Part shown: in pieces, positions 48,410 through 59,213 of the stretch
Layout of the letters: each line of letters begins with the position of its first letter
How positions within the stretch are numbered: the first letter of the stretch is position 1
Assembly (NCBI RefSeq): GCF_047948215.1
Contig: NC_134456.1
Coordinates: 194,291,034-194,355,033 of the forward strand
Direction of reading: 5' to 3'
Source: Lycorma delicatula
Lineage: Eukaryota > Arthropoda > Insecta > Hemiptera > Fulgoridae
Length of the DNA: 64,000 nucleotides
The notes under the pieces: model-generated
Databases searched by the model: none
The model's input: the letters and a program-made list of their open reading frames with translations, nothing else
Told to the model about the DNA's origin: nothing
Translations under genes and position numbers: made by a program

Positions 48410-48665
48410 TTCTTCTTTCTTTCTTTTTCCTGTTTAGCCTCCGGTAATTACCTTTCAGATAATACTTCAGATGATGATATGTATGAGTGTAAATGAAGTG
48501 AAGTCTTGTACAGTCTCAGTTCGACCGTTCCTGAGATGTGTGGTTAATTGAAACCCAACCACCAAAGAGCACCGGTATCCTCAATCTAGTATTAAAATCC
48601 GTGAAAAAATAACTGATTTTACTAGGACTTGAACGCTGGAACTCTCGACTTCCAAATCAGCTGAT
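48410..48665 (-). mobile_element. Family A SINE, 5'-truncated
   Basis: Minus-strand copy with tail CTTTTTCCTGTTTAGCCTCC (about 48422), body CCGTTCCTGAGATGTGTGGT and a partial head that stops at CAGCTGA. The A-box part is missing. Perfect 15-base duplications TAAGATATTTAACCT flank it at 48395-48409 and 48666-48680, so the truncation happened at insertion and not later. Confidence 0.92.
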
Positions 48666-48680
48666 TAAGATATTTAACCT
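48666..48680. repeat. Target-site duplication of the 48.4-kb SINE (right)
   Basis: TAAGATATTTAACCT, identical to 48395-48409. Confidence 0.92.
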
Positions 48681-48684
48681 GTTG

Positions 48685-49058
48685 TCTTTGATCTACACAC
48701 AAATCTATAAGAAAATTTATCATAATTCTGTAACAATATTGTATTGCAATTGAATTTTACGCCTCCATCATTCTGAAATACTTTGTTAATGGACCTAAAA
48801 AACTTGTAATTTATATTTTTATAAAACTACAGGAATACACGATTTTTGTAGAGCTCTTTGAGTGCGATTTTCAGGTTTCAAAGCCTCAATAAAACAATTG
48901 CAAAAACAATAAATGCAGTCAAATGTATTAAAATATGAAAGTTCTTTCCAATAACCAATCAAATTTCACATTTTATTTTTCAATATTTCGATGAAATCAA
49001 GTTCTATGAAAAAGAAAAATACAAATCATCAAAACAAATCGTCACTTTTTTTAAAAAA
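48685..49058. other. AT-rich spacer, no gene recognised
   Basis: Nothing supported in about 375 bases. Confidence 0.45.
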
Positions 49059-49060
49059 TA

Positions 49061-50395
49061 CAGAGTGGTTTTTTAGTCCTGTTACCCAATTGTTAATGTC
49101 TGGTAATTTTATTCTAAGAAAGGGAGATTTTGTTTTGTGACACGAAGTTGGTAGCACTACTCAACCGGTATAGATACGGCGGTGCGAGTTCTCCTTGAGC
49201 TGTGTAAACTTTTGTGCCGTTTCCGGTCGTGTTACGAACAGAATGTCTTTTACCATAGAAGGAGTTTTCATTTTTTAACAATATTTTGCCACGAAATCGT
49301 ACGCTAATGTAAAATAATCATTTCAAATTAAATTTGTTGGTGTTCCTCCGCCAGAAAAAATGTCAATTTCTAGGCTAGCAAACCGATTTCGAGAGACAGG
49401 TAGTGTTTGCGACAGAAAACGTAATGGTCGACCAACTCGCTTGATAGATGACGTTTTAGAGAATGTGAAAACAAGATTGCTCAATTCTTCGCGGAAAAGT
49501 TTACGAAAACTTTCCACGCAAGTTGGTTTGTCATATTCGAGTGTTCAGAAAGCTGCTAAAAAATTGAAATTGTATCCGTATCGCGTACGATTAGTCCAAG
49601 AGCTTCAGCCTCCAGATTTAAACAAGCGATTGCAATATTGGCGTTGGTTTAGGTCTCTCGTAAACGATAACGGAATCGAATTTTTAAACAGTGTTCTTTA
49701 GTGATGAAGCTTGGATCCATCTCGATGGTTATGTGAACAGTCAAAACTGTCGAATTTGGGCGGTTGAAAATCCTAACGGTTTACAAGACAAATCTTTGCA
49801 TCCTGAAAAAATTGGTGTGTAGTGTGCGATATCTCGTCACCGTGTAGTCGGACCCATATTCTTCGAAGAGACAGTAAATGGTGAAGTATACAGGAGTATT
49901 GTGCGCCAATCTGTGTCCTTCCTGGAACCTCAAGAACGGTATTGCTGGTTTCAGCAAGACGGCGCTACATGCCACACGTCTCGAGAAACCATGGATTTTC
50001 TGCAAGAGTTCTTTGATGATCGAATAATAAGCAAGGGCTTATGGCCTCCAAGGTTCCCAGACCTCACATCTTCTGACTACCTTTTGTGGGGCTACATTAA
50101 GTCTGAGACCTTCAAAAACAATCTTTACACTATTGATGAATTTAAAGTGAATATTACAGACTTAATCACGAATATTTCCAATGCAACTCTTAAAAAGGTT
50201 TCTGCTGATATGCTGAAAAAAAGTTTATGCGTGTATAACCACAAGGGGTGGGCATTTTGAACATATTCTTTAACAATTATGTAAGTAATAGCTTGTTTTA
50301 AATCTCATTTTTAAACAAATACATTTTTATTCAACTTAAATTTCCCTTTCTTAAATTATATTTAAAATTGGGTAACAGAACTAAAAATCACTCTG
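49061..50395 (+). mobile_element. Tc1/mariner-superfamily element, complete, lightly damaged
   Basis: A 1335-bp transposon with TA on each side (49059-49060 and 50396-50397). Terminal inverted repeats of about 31 bases start CAGAGTGGTTTTTTAGTCCT at 49061, with the complement at 50366-50395 (two substitutions and one length difference). One transposase gene fills the element. Of the DNA transposons in this window it is the youngest by damage. Confidence 0.95.
49243..50260 (+). pseudogene. Tc1/mariner-superfamily transposase with three stops and one frameshift
   Basis: About 339 codons from ATG at 49243 (MSFTIEGVF) to a stop at 50258-50260, the usual size. The N-terminus has FATKSYANV, then ISRLANRFRETGSVCDRKRN (first helix-turn-helix and linker), DDVLENVKTRL and RKSLRKLSTQVGLSYSSVQK (second helix-turn-helix). 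Catalytic motifs: FSDEAWIHLDGYVNSQN (first D, about 49702), WFQQDGATCHTSRETM (second D, about 49946) and RFPDLTSSDYLLWG (third D, about 50078). About 38 residues separate the second and third, longer than the 34 of classical mariner, so this belongs to another branch of the superfamily. Damage: TAA at 49276-49278 and 49315-49317, one frame shift near 49690, and TAG at 49820-49822 where the family has tryptophan (GVWCA). All three acidic residues are kept. Confidence 0.93.
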
Positions 50396-50399
50396 TATA

Positions 50400-51590
50400 A
50401 AGCAGAAGAGTACAAGCTACAATAACGATTTTCTTTTACAAAATAAACATAAATTAAAAAAAAATTAAACAGCTCTTACAATAATAAAATTATAACACTA
50501 TAAAATGAACCAACAAATCACCAAAACAAAGATGAATCAAACTAATGATAGACCATATCGAATTGGCTAAGATTATGCATATTTGATTGCCGATCAAGGA
50601 TAAATAAATGAATACGAACCATAACATTTTGAAAATAAGGTTCCGGAAAACGTATTTAGATTATGTCAAACAAAAAAATAAAACAATAAAAATTCGTGGA
50701 AATTCGTTTAAATGTTAACACTTCAATTAGTTTAAACAAATCATTAAAAACTTTTTTGAAATTTTCTAAACAACAATTTATATGAAACTATGTTTTCTGC
50801 CTTTAAAATATTCATATTATATGTTTAATCAATTTATAGCAGGGTATTTAGGTAAACTGATTTCTAATTAATGAATTTTAATCATTTATTACTTTTAATC
50901 CTCACAGTAAAACCAAAAACAAAAACAATAATTCAATTAATTTTATAATTACTTCTGCAGTTTAATATTAATTAATCCTGTTTAATTGAAATCAAAAATG
51001 AAACAACTAATTTTACAAATAATGAAGCTGAACAGCATTAATTCGTTTTGATCGGATAAATCTAGAGAGTCCTTAAAGTAAAGAGGAGACTAGAGAATCA
51101 TCAGTAATAATATACTTGACCGCAGAATAGCAAAGGCACAATTCTGTGAAGTGGACAGGTTTTACAGAGTCCTGAGTCAATACACTGAAGTACCATAATA
51201 AGAGTACGTTCACTCGTAAAGATGCTCAAACGATAACAAATTTTCCACAATAAACGAGTACCTTATTACATCATTTAATCCTACTATAACTCAAGTTTTA
51301 TCTTTATAAAAAACTAAGGTTTTAAAAATGTAAATTATTCCAATAAAGTTTTATTCAAGGAAATATAATAATAATAATTACTGTATGTATACAACACCTT
51401 TCTTAATCGAATTCATTTCTAAATTCAATTAATAAAATATTATTTTATACTTAGAATATTTCAGGATAATTAATTTAGCATAAAAAATTATTAATAGCTA
51501 TATATAAAATTGACATTAATAGTAATGCTACAACTGAACATTAATAAATAATTATAATGAAAACGTTATCAATCAATACACAGATTATAG
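50400..51590. other. AT-rich sequence, no gene recognised
   Basis: Nothing supported. Confidence 0.5.
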
Positions 51591-51604
51591 CGCAGGCATG
51601 ATAA

Positions 51605-51770
51605 TAACTTTTTTTTTATAATTAATTCACCAGATAAGCTTCGAAACTTGCGATTGAGAATATGAAATAAAAGTTTTTTACCGTATGAAAACCGCCATGC
51701 CTTATCGGGATTCGAACCCAGTACCTCCAGATGAAAGATCGAAACGCTACCAATCTGCCACGGAGATCGG
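51605..51770 (-). mobile_element. tRNA-derived SINE, family D
   Basis: Minus-strand head reading GATCTCCGTGGCAGATTGGT (complement at about 51750-51770) with B box GGGTTCGAATCCCGATAAGG (complement at about 51699-51718). The non-tRNA part is at lower coordinates. This is the best B box among the three family D copies. No clear target duplication. Confidence 0.7.
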
Positions 51771-51779
51771 TAAATGATT

Positions 51780-54700
51780 GTCACGTTATACTAACAAAAC
51801 TAGTAAGAAGCAAAATCTTACCAAATTATTACTTTTTTTTTATTATTATTTAATAATAAAATAGAAAAAGAAATAAAAAACTAATTGCAAATAATTTTAA
51901 AATCTATTAGTTGTGCTTTTTTATGCTATCTTACATAAATCGATTGTTATTTGTGGAAGGATTCATATTATGACAGTTTATGATAGATATTAAACCATCT
52001 TAACCGGAAGAACTAACGTTTGCTACCTACAAAAAATTGTCATTACTTTTATATTAGATTTGATTATTTTTAATTATGTTTCAAATATGTAGCATATGAA
52101 ATCTGATTATTAAATTCCTTGATTCCGTTCAGTGTTTCAATTATATACATGTATATATGTATTCTTATTATATAAAAATAATTCGATTTTAATCAAAGTT
52201 ACAATCTTTAAGTTTAAAAACTTACAAACGTTAAAAAATCGAAGTTCTGAAAAAGGACATTAGTTTATTTTACACTTAGAGTTCTAATTTCTTCCAAAGT
52301 TGAAAATAGCAGGCTTATATTTTAAGTAATTAAATCTGTTAACAAATAACATGTTATAACAAATAATATGTTAACAAATTCCTATTATAAAGCGTATTTA
52401 ATGTATCATGCATACTCCAAAAAAGGCAAAATGACTGTGGTTATTATGTAATAGTCACCTAAAAAATAATGTGAAAATATTATTGGTAAAGTACTGAGAT
52501 ATAATGAAAACCATTTTTCGATATAGCGGACTCGTAGTATAATTAATAACAAATTCACGGTAGAATATCAATACTTTTATCATGCTTATCGGCAAGAGCC
52601 TCAGATGCGATTTTCGGATGTCTTTTTAATCTAAAAATAATTATTAACTGTTACCAAGACTTGCCAAAAATTCATAAGAATTCAAACTAGAACGGAAAAA
52701 TCAACAAAGTTTTGGTAAAAAATCGATTACTGTATCACTAACAAACTGAAACTATTTTATTATAAAAATAAATAATTATCGTAAAAAAATGATAACTTTA
52801 ATCATTAAATTTGGGTTAAAAATATGCTGTTATCGATTAATAATAGAAGCTACTTAAAAAAAATAAAATAGGTAAACTAATCTCAATGTAATAAAAAAAA
52901 AGAACAAAATTGTTGCAGTTGAGATAAATCAATCGATAGGAATTAAACCAATTTTATTGCTGGGGGTGTAATTTAACTAACTCAGCCCGTTTTACAACGT
53001 CGGGGTCAGTTTATGGTATAGTCCTTGATTGAACTATATGATAAATTTTACTGAAAAAAATATTACAATTTTCTATAATATTTCATCACTCACATTAGAA
53101 TTTAGTTTTGAATTCTCATTAAAAAAAAAACAAAAAAAAAAACAAATAAAAGCCTGAAAAATATTTTTTAATCTAATTACGTTGCCAAAATAATTGTTAA
53201 AACAGTAGTTGCAGAAAATTACGAAATTTACGAACTTATAAATAAGATAATCTGCTTTATTTTCTGGAATCACATCATCTACAAAATATATTCTGCAAAA
53301 AATAAAAAAATAATAAAGACCACATTATTCCCGAGATTTCATTCAGTTTGGAATTTCGTATATCTATATTCCCGCAAGCTATCCAATTTATTTTCTCTTT
53401 TTAAATACGGAGAACAGAAGTAGGTTATGCCAATTCTGACGTAATATAAGTTATTAACCAGCTAATTCCTCTAGTATATTGAGGTAGAGTACATAATATA
53501 CTATCCCAAAACAGAAAATAGGTATATTAATCTGTTTTTTACACACTCTTTGTCTGCCTGTTTGTGTAACGCATCTGAAACACAAAAACCATTATTCAAA
53601 TACTCTAAAACTTTTTCACTATATGCAATCGACTCCGGTAATGTCACTTATGAGGCTGGATACCACGTACATCTCTGTGGTCTCCACAGTAATGCTCGTT
53701 TCAGTGAAAAAGGAAATCACTTCACACTTAACTTTTCCTATTAAGTCTGGCATTTGAAAATAAATGATTCTGATCTTAAACATTATCCACCCTTTACACA
53801 TCTCTCCCGTTACGTCTGGATAAAAAAACCGGACTACAGGTAGATTACTGTGTTTTTTTTTTTTTTAAACAAACACAATATTTTATAATGGGACTACTAC
53901 ATAATATAGAGAATTTGTACAGTTTTTATAAATTGATATTATAAATAAGGATCAGAATAAAAGTTCTGAACAATACGAGCTTGTTCATTGTTCAATATCA
54001 TAATAGCTACTCGCAATGTTAATTTTAGCAGTGTAATTTGGCTGTTCGGGTTTATTCGATAGTAGTAAGGATATATCATAAAAACAAAACCAAAATTTGA
54101 AGATAAAACCAAATTTTCTCTAAGAAAGGGAATAAACACAACCAAACTGTAAATTTTTATAAAGATTTCACTTAGCTACAAGAATTCGCTATAATAGTGT
54201 AATAACGAAATCTTAATTATTTTCCACCCTTCATTTCAGTTTAAAATAAATGTTTTAAATTTTTAAGTGAATATCTTTTCAAGTTATAGTATAAAAGTAT
54301 ACGTAAGCAGAAACAAGAAAAAGCTAAAATACAAAACGCTTTAAAATATATTCGCAATTAAATTTTACAGCTTTAACTTTGTCATCATGCTTAAAAGATT
54401 GGATACTTTGACGATGGAAACTTTATAACAACTTTTAAAGTGCCAACGCGCGAAGAGTACATAACAACATCAAAAATAGTATTACAGGATTTAGTAATAT
54501 CCATTCTTTCAAAGTTATTTTAAGTACATCTTAACGTCGAGAAAAAAATTGATAAATATTCCACGAGTGCATTATTCATAAAATAGTAATAAAAATTTAT
54601 TACCATATTTACTCCATACAGTCGGTAACCTTAGTAGCTAACTTCAAAATGTGTATCAAGAAATATTGCTGCAAAGTTATTTATAAAATAGATATAAATA

Positions 54701-54810
54701 GGTTATTAATAAATATATACTCTTGTATTTTTATTTATATTTATTTACGAGTTAGCTTTTATTTATGGTTTACGCAAGTTATATCTTTGTTTTTATTGTA
54801 CCCCTTTATT
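51780..54810. other. AT-rich sequence, no gene recognised
   Basis: About 3 kb. A slightly richer patch at 53540-53760 has short open frames on both strands with no recognisable domain. Otherwise nothing supported. Confidence 0.45.
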
Positions 54811-54812
54811 TA

Positions 54813-55146
54813 CCCCCCCCTGGAGCCGGATCCGCAACTAAGCCTGTACACAGCTCCAGCAGGTGCCTCGCCTCAAACTACCTCGGTAGGAACTAAGGTT
54901 CTCCCCAGGTAGCCAGGACTCGGTCTTTAATCATTCGCCTTGCTTCTAATGAGGGTACCCAAGGGTCCCTCCGGGACTCCGGTCTTGACCCCACTTCTCT
55001 AATGGAAAACCCCGTAGGGTTCCCCCACCGGACTACGGTCTGACTTTACCCCCCTCCCACCGTTGTGAAGTTCCAAAGGGAGCCTCCGTCTAATCATCGA
55101 AATTGGGACACCTGAGTGTCCCATCCCTCCTGGAAGAGGCTGGTTT
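54813..55146. other. GC-rich island of unknown origin
   Basis: About 330 bases beginning with a run of eight C (CCCCCCCCTGGAGCC) after an AT-rich flank and ending abruptly at GAGGCTGGTTT. It contains several short GGGTACCC-like and GGGACACCTGAGTGTCCC palindromic pieces (55106-55123). It is similar in style, but not evidently in sequence, to 14105-14715 and 58817-59196. Probably a fragment of a transposable element; no coding signal that I recognise. Confidence 0.5.
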
Positions 55147-55149
55147 AAG

Positions 55150-58100
55150 TAAGTTAAATGATTGAAACTCCCATATGCGTATCAAAAAAAAAATTAGATA
55201 ATGAAATATCAATTTTGTCTATTGAAAAAACTTGTTTTACTGTAAGATCATGAAATAACGTAACATGAAAAAATAAACAAGGACTGAATTTTTCATAGGT
55301 TGTTTTTTGTCGGCGTTTATTTAACAATAACTCGAAACTGGATTACTAAAACTTTTTAAATTTTGAATGGTGGCTTCTACGTACGGGGCATTGATGATAT
55401 TTAAGTTTGGTGTCGGAATCTCAAAAGGGGTGGGATGATAACTGAACGGGTGTCAGGATCACGTTTTGGTTCATTTGAGGGAAAGTTTAACCATGTCATT
55501 ACCGATTTTTTAAAAAAGATATATTGGAATCTGTTACAAACATAAATAAATGAATATTACTGAACCTACTGTATGAATTATAAGTAATTTAAATACAGAA
55601 TACATTTAAATATGTTTAACATGAAAATGAATGCATTCTTTTAGAATTTAAAAATTAAACAATCCAAAGAAAATAAAAATCGATTGTACTATATCTAAAC
55701 GTTTTATCTAAGTAAAGTATTCGATGAATACGTGACCGTGGACGACAACGTAACTAATTCTCAGATATTAGCAGTCATTTTAGAAACAGTACAAGTTCAG
55801 AAAACTGTGAAAGTAACGATAATATCGACGAACAAAATGGTAACAATGAAAATTTACCGGTTCGTACTAAAATCGGTATTTAGATGCTAACTAGAAGTTA
55901 AAACAATTCGTTGAAAATAAAATAGGGTACAACAGAAAATTACTTCAGTATAAAAGAAAAGAAAAGTTTTTTTTCTTAAATAACACAGTAAGAGTAAATT
56001 GGGAAAATAAAGTGCATTCTAAATTTTACGAAAAATTAGCTGTAAGAAAACAAAATTAAACTAGAAGGATAAAAAAAAAATTGTTTAGTTTAGAGTACGA
56101 CCTACTAAATATATGTTTATAGAATAAGCTTACTAATGAGTACAGTAAATTAATGTTTTACTTGTTACATATAATCTCCCAATTTATTTCACCATACTGC
56201 CTCCATTTTCTTTATTTATAATACGAGAGAATAATCGGTCCCGGTTATTTTGTAATAAATGTTTTTTACTGTACTTAATTTTAATCTAATTAAATAATAG
56301 CTACTGATCCCTATCACACAAAAATCAATAAACCGTAAAATCATTAATCGATAAATGCTATACATTCAAAAGAAGTTATAAAAAGCTACTGATAATATTC
56401 ACTAATTATAATAATATATTGGGCTTACTGAATGTTTACTGTAAATGAAATAAATATATCTTTTTTAATTAAAAGGGTATTTAATCTTTCTAAGAGAATC
56501 TAGTTTAAAGAAGTGAATAATTTCATGGATAACCATCGTAGTGAATCTGCTCCTACATTTTGGGACACTGTTTATGTATGTGTAACGTTTTTTGAATAAC
56601 AAGTTATCTACAAGTTAATATTTAATTATTTTCACATCATCAACATTTCTAAAGATTAAGTTTAGAAATAAACTTGTTACAAATCAATTGCCCGATGAAT
56701 TTTATATTAACTCATAATAACGATATGACATTTTTCACCGACTACATTTTTCAACCATCTCATTTTCCTTGTTAAATTAGTCTACGAGTAAAAATAAATA
56801 AAGAAATATGAAAGTTCATAAACAGTAGTGAGTAGTTTTAGTGTGCACCACACATAAAATAATTATTTAATATAGCATGCAATTAATTTTTTATTTCCTT
56901 TTTACGATAATTTGTATTTCATTAAAACAGAGCCGGTTTAAATATAATAATAAACACAAATGGACGGAAATTGTAGATAAAATGTAAGTGTACATAAAAC
57001 ATAATTCAAGATTATTATTCATTAAACAAAAGTTTATATTTAATCATTTTCTACACGGGAATTTTACGAATTTCAGCGTGAGAAATAAAAGAAAAATCAT
57101 TCTAAAAATGTAATATCTTTAATAAGAATAAAAAGATTAGCTGCAAATAGTACTAAAATTTATTTAATCGCAGTTACTGGATGATCTACGAATGGTAAAG
57201 CTATTAATAAAGTAAATAACGTATTTAATATTTGTATTTAACTAACAAACTGCCAATTTATGGGTTTGATTATATAATACCGCTCAATCAAACTTCTGTA
57301 TTTTCAGAATCAAGCTATTCACGTTCATGAATATAGTCTATGTAAAGAGTTTATGAACGAAACAAAATAAAATAAGTTAGTCGGAATTCGAATCCATTAT
57401 TATACAAGCGGTCTACTTATTAATATAAACGGTGCCTCACACTTACCCAAAAGTACTGGATGGATATTTTGAAAAGCTTTAATAACTTTTAATCTCACAG
57501 GAATATTATGCATAATAATAATAACAATAAAAAGTCTGTTATTAATATATTATCGAAGTAGTGGTGGTATGTTATTTTACATTCGAATAATCGTCACAAA
57601 TATTATTTATAAGTTCAAGAAATTGACCCTTGGCTAATAAATCATCTAATAAAAAAAAAACCAGCGATGTAAATGAAACAAAAAGTTATAATTGAAAAAA
57701 AAAGAACGAGAAATACAATAAATTACAAAATAAAAATAATCCAACAAATAAACAAGAATAAAAAAAAAACATATTATAAAACAATAAAAGACCTAATCTC
57801 TAAATTGAGATATCCGTTGCCAATTTTCATAACTGCTAATAAATAAATAAAATAATAATAACAATGAACAAACATTTAAACTAGGTTTTTCATACTTTTT
57901 TTTTTGTTTTTTAATTATTTTTTCGGAAGAATAATTAATTAATAACAATAATGTATGATATTATTAATATTGAAAATATTAATAATATCATACTAATAAT
58001 AATATTAATAATATCACAAACAACTGGATCTGCGTAGATTTTATATAAATAAATATAATTATTACAGATTTATCAAAAACCGCTAATAAAATACATAAAA

Positions 58101-58370
58101 AGTATTTCATTAATATTAAAAAAAATTATAAAAATTTAATTACTTTTATTTATAACAACAAAATAATGAGAGTTTAAATAATAATAAAAATAGTTTTAAA
58201 ATAATGAGAAGTTGCGTTTATCTTTAGCTCGATTAAGTAATTTTACGGTATTTAACTATTATATCGAGGATGTATATTAATTATGACTATTCAGAAGGGT
58301 ATTGCATGACAAAACTGCTTTTTATATATTTATTTAATTTCTATATTTCCCGGTTATTAATCTAATATTC
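55150..58370. other. AT-rich sequence; one hairpin, no gene recognised
   Basis: Nothing supported apart from the inverted repeat at 57953-57993. Confidence 0.5.
57953..57993. repeat. Perfect inverted repeat (19-bp arms, 3-base loop)
   Basis: GTATGATATTATTAATATT and its exact complement around GAA. It lies in ATA/AAT-rich DNA, so it may come from slippage. Confidence 0.9.
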
Positions 58371-58552
58371 GGGTTATTCTACAGCCTGTTGTGGAGAGGT
58401 TAACATCGGCAGTACCGTATAGAACTATCGGCGGGGGGCTAATGGCGTTCTTTTGAGTAGCCTCTACGTTACCATCCTCCATCGGGAGGTCTTGGTAACG
58501 ACTTGATGGAGATAATTCAGTAGTGACAGCAACGAGAGTTCTCAAGGTAATA

Positions 58553-58758
58553 ATGGATCAGCACCAGCTGTTCCAAATTTTGAGTACGAAACGAATGGAT
58601 CTTGTTTACTATCTTTTAGAAAACGTGGACTTTTGGCACCGTCGAACATCCTAGGAAAAAATCTCGTCTAAACGAATTAGAGATAAAATTGTATTCGATC
58701 TGGACGCCTCTGAAAACGAGACGGATACTGACAAAACAGATTCACAGATAACTCGTTA
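58553..58758 (+). pseudogene. Jockey-type ORF1, N-terminal remnant
   Basis: Starts MDQHQLFQILSTKRMDLVYY; in another frame KKSRLNELEIKLYSIW follows. No zinc knuckle is present, so the gag domain is lost by deletion. The MDQ start matches the other Jockey element in this window (11336, minus), which supports the call. Confidence 0.55.
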
Positions 58759-58799
58759 AACCGTTTGTACTGCGTAGATACCTGGACGGATGCTTTTCA

Positions 58800-58816
58800 C
58801 TCACAGGTGAAGTACA
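58800..58816. repeat. 17-bp target-site duplication (left) of the GC-rich insert
   Basis: CTCACAGGTGAAGTACA, identical to 59197-59213. Confidence 0.93.
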
Positions 58817-59196
58817 TCTCGATTCCCCCCCGAGGGGAGAAGATCCCACCTCGTAGCGTGTCCAATCGCTACACCACCCCCTCCGTTCCTAGCCAGTAGT
58901 GGCTTTAACGGAGGACATCTTCTCGCCCTCAAACTGATTGTGCCACACAGCTTTCAGTCTAGGCCCCGCTGAGATGCCACCGATGCAGATGCCCCGAGGG
59001 ACATCTACATCGGTAAAGATTCACCCCGAGATAGATTTATGTGTTTATGCCTTCAGAATGAAGACAACGGACACCTGCAGCTACCACGTCGCCCTCAAGA
59101 ACTAAGCTAGGAAACCTAACCGCGGAAAGAAGACCCCGCGCCTAGATCCTACTAAAAAGAGCCACTTTCTGAATGTCTCAGATCCGCACTAACAAC
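58817..59196. mobile_element. 380-bp GC-rich non-autonomous insert in the RT gene
   Basis: Flanked by the perfect 17-base repeat CTCACAGGTGAAGTACA at 58800-58816 and 59197-59213. Removing the insert and one repeat restores the RT reading frame (LTGEVQYNMLP). It begins after TCTCGATT with seven C and GAGGGGAGAAG, ends with no A tail or microsatellite, and encodes nothing I recognise. A target duplication of that length fits retroposition. It might be a SINE-like element or a 5' fragment of a LINE inserted through an aberrant route. Confidence 0.8.
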
Positions 59197-59213
59197 CTCA
59201 CAGGTGAAGTACA
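59197..59213. repeat. 17-bp target-site duplication (right) of the GC-rich insert
   Basis: CTCACAGGTGAAGTACA, identical to 58800-58816. Confidence 0.93.

Noticed and set aside
53550..53801. Overlapping short frames on both strands in a mildly GC-richer patch
   Set aside because: Neither strand shows a domain or an exon-like boundary; probably an old unrecognised repeat.
54649..54912. 87-codon plus-strand open frame entering the GC-rich island
   Set aside because: The first two thirds are AT-driven and the end simply runs into the island, with no family similarity.
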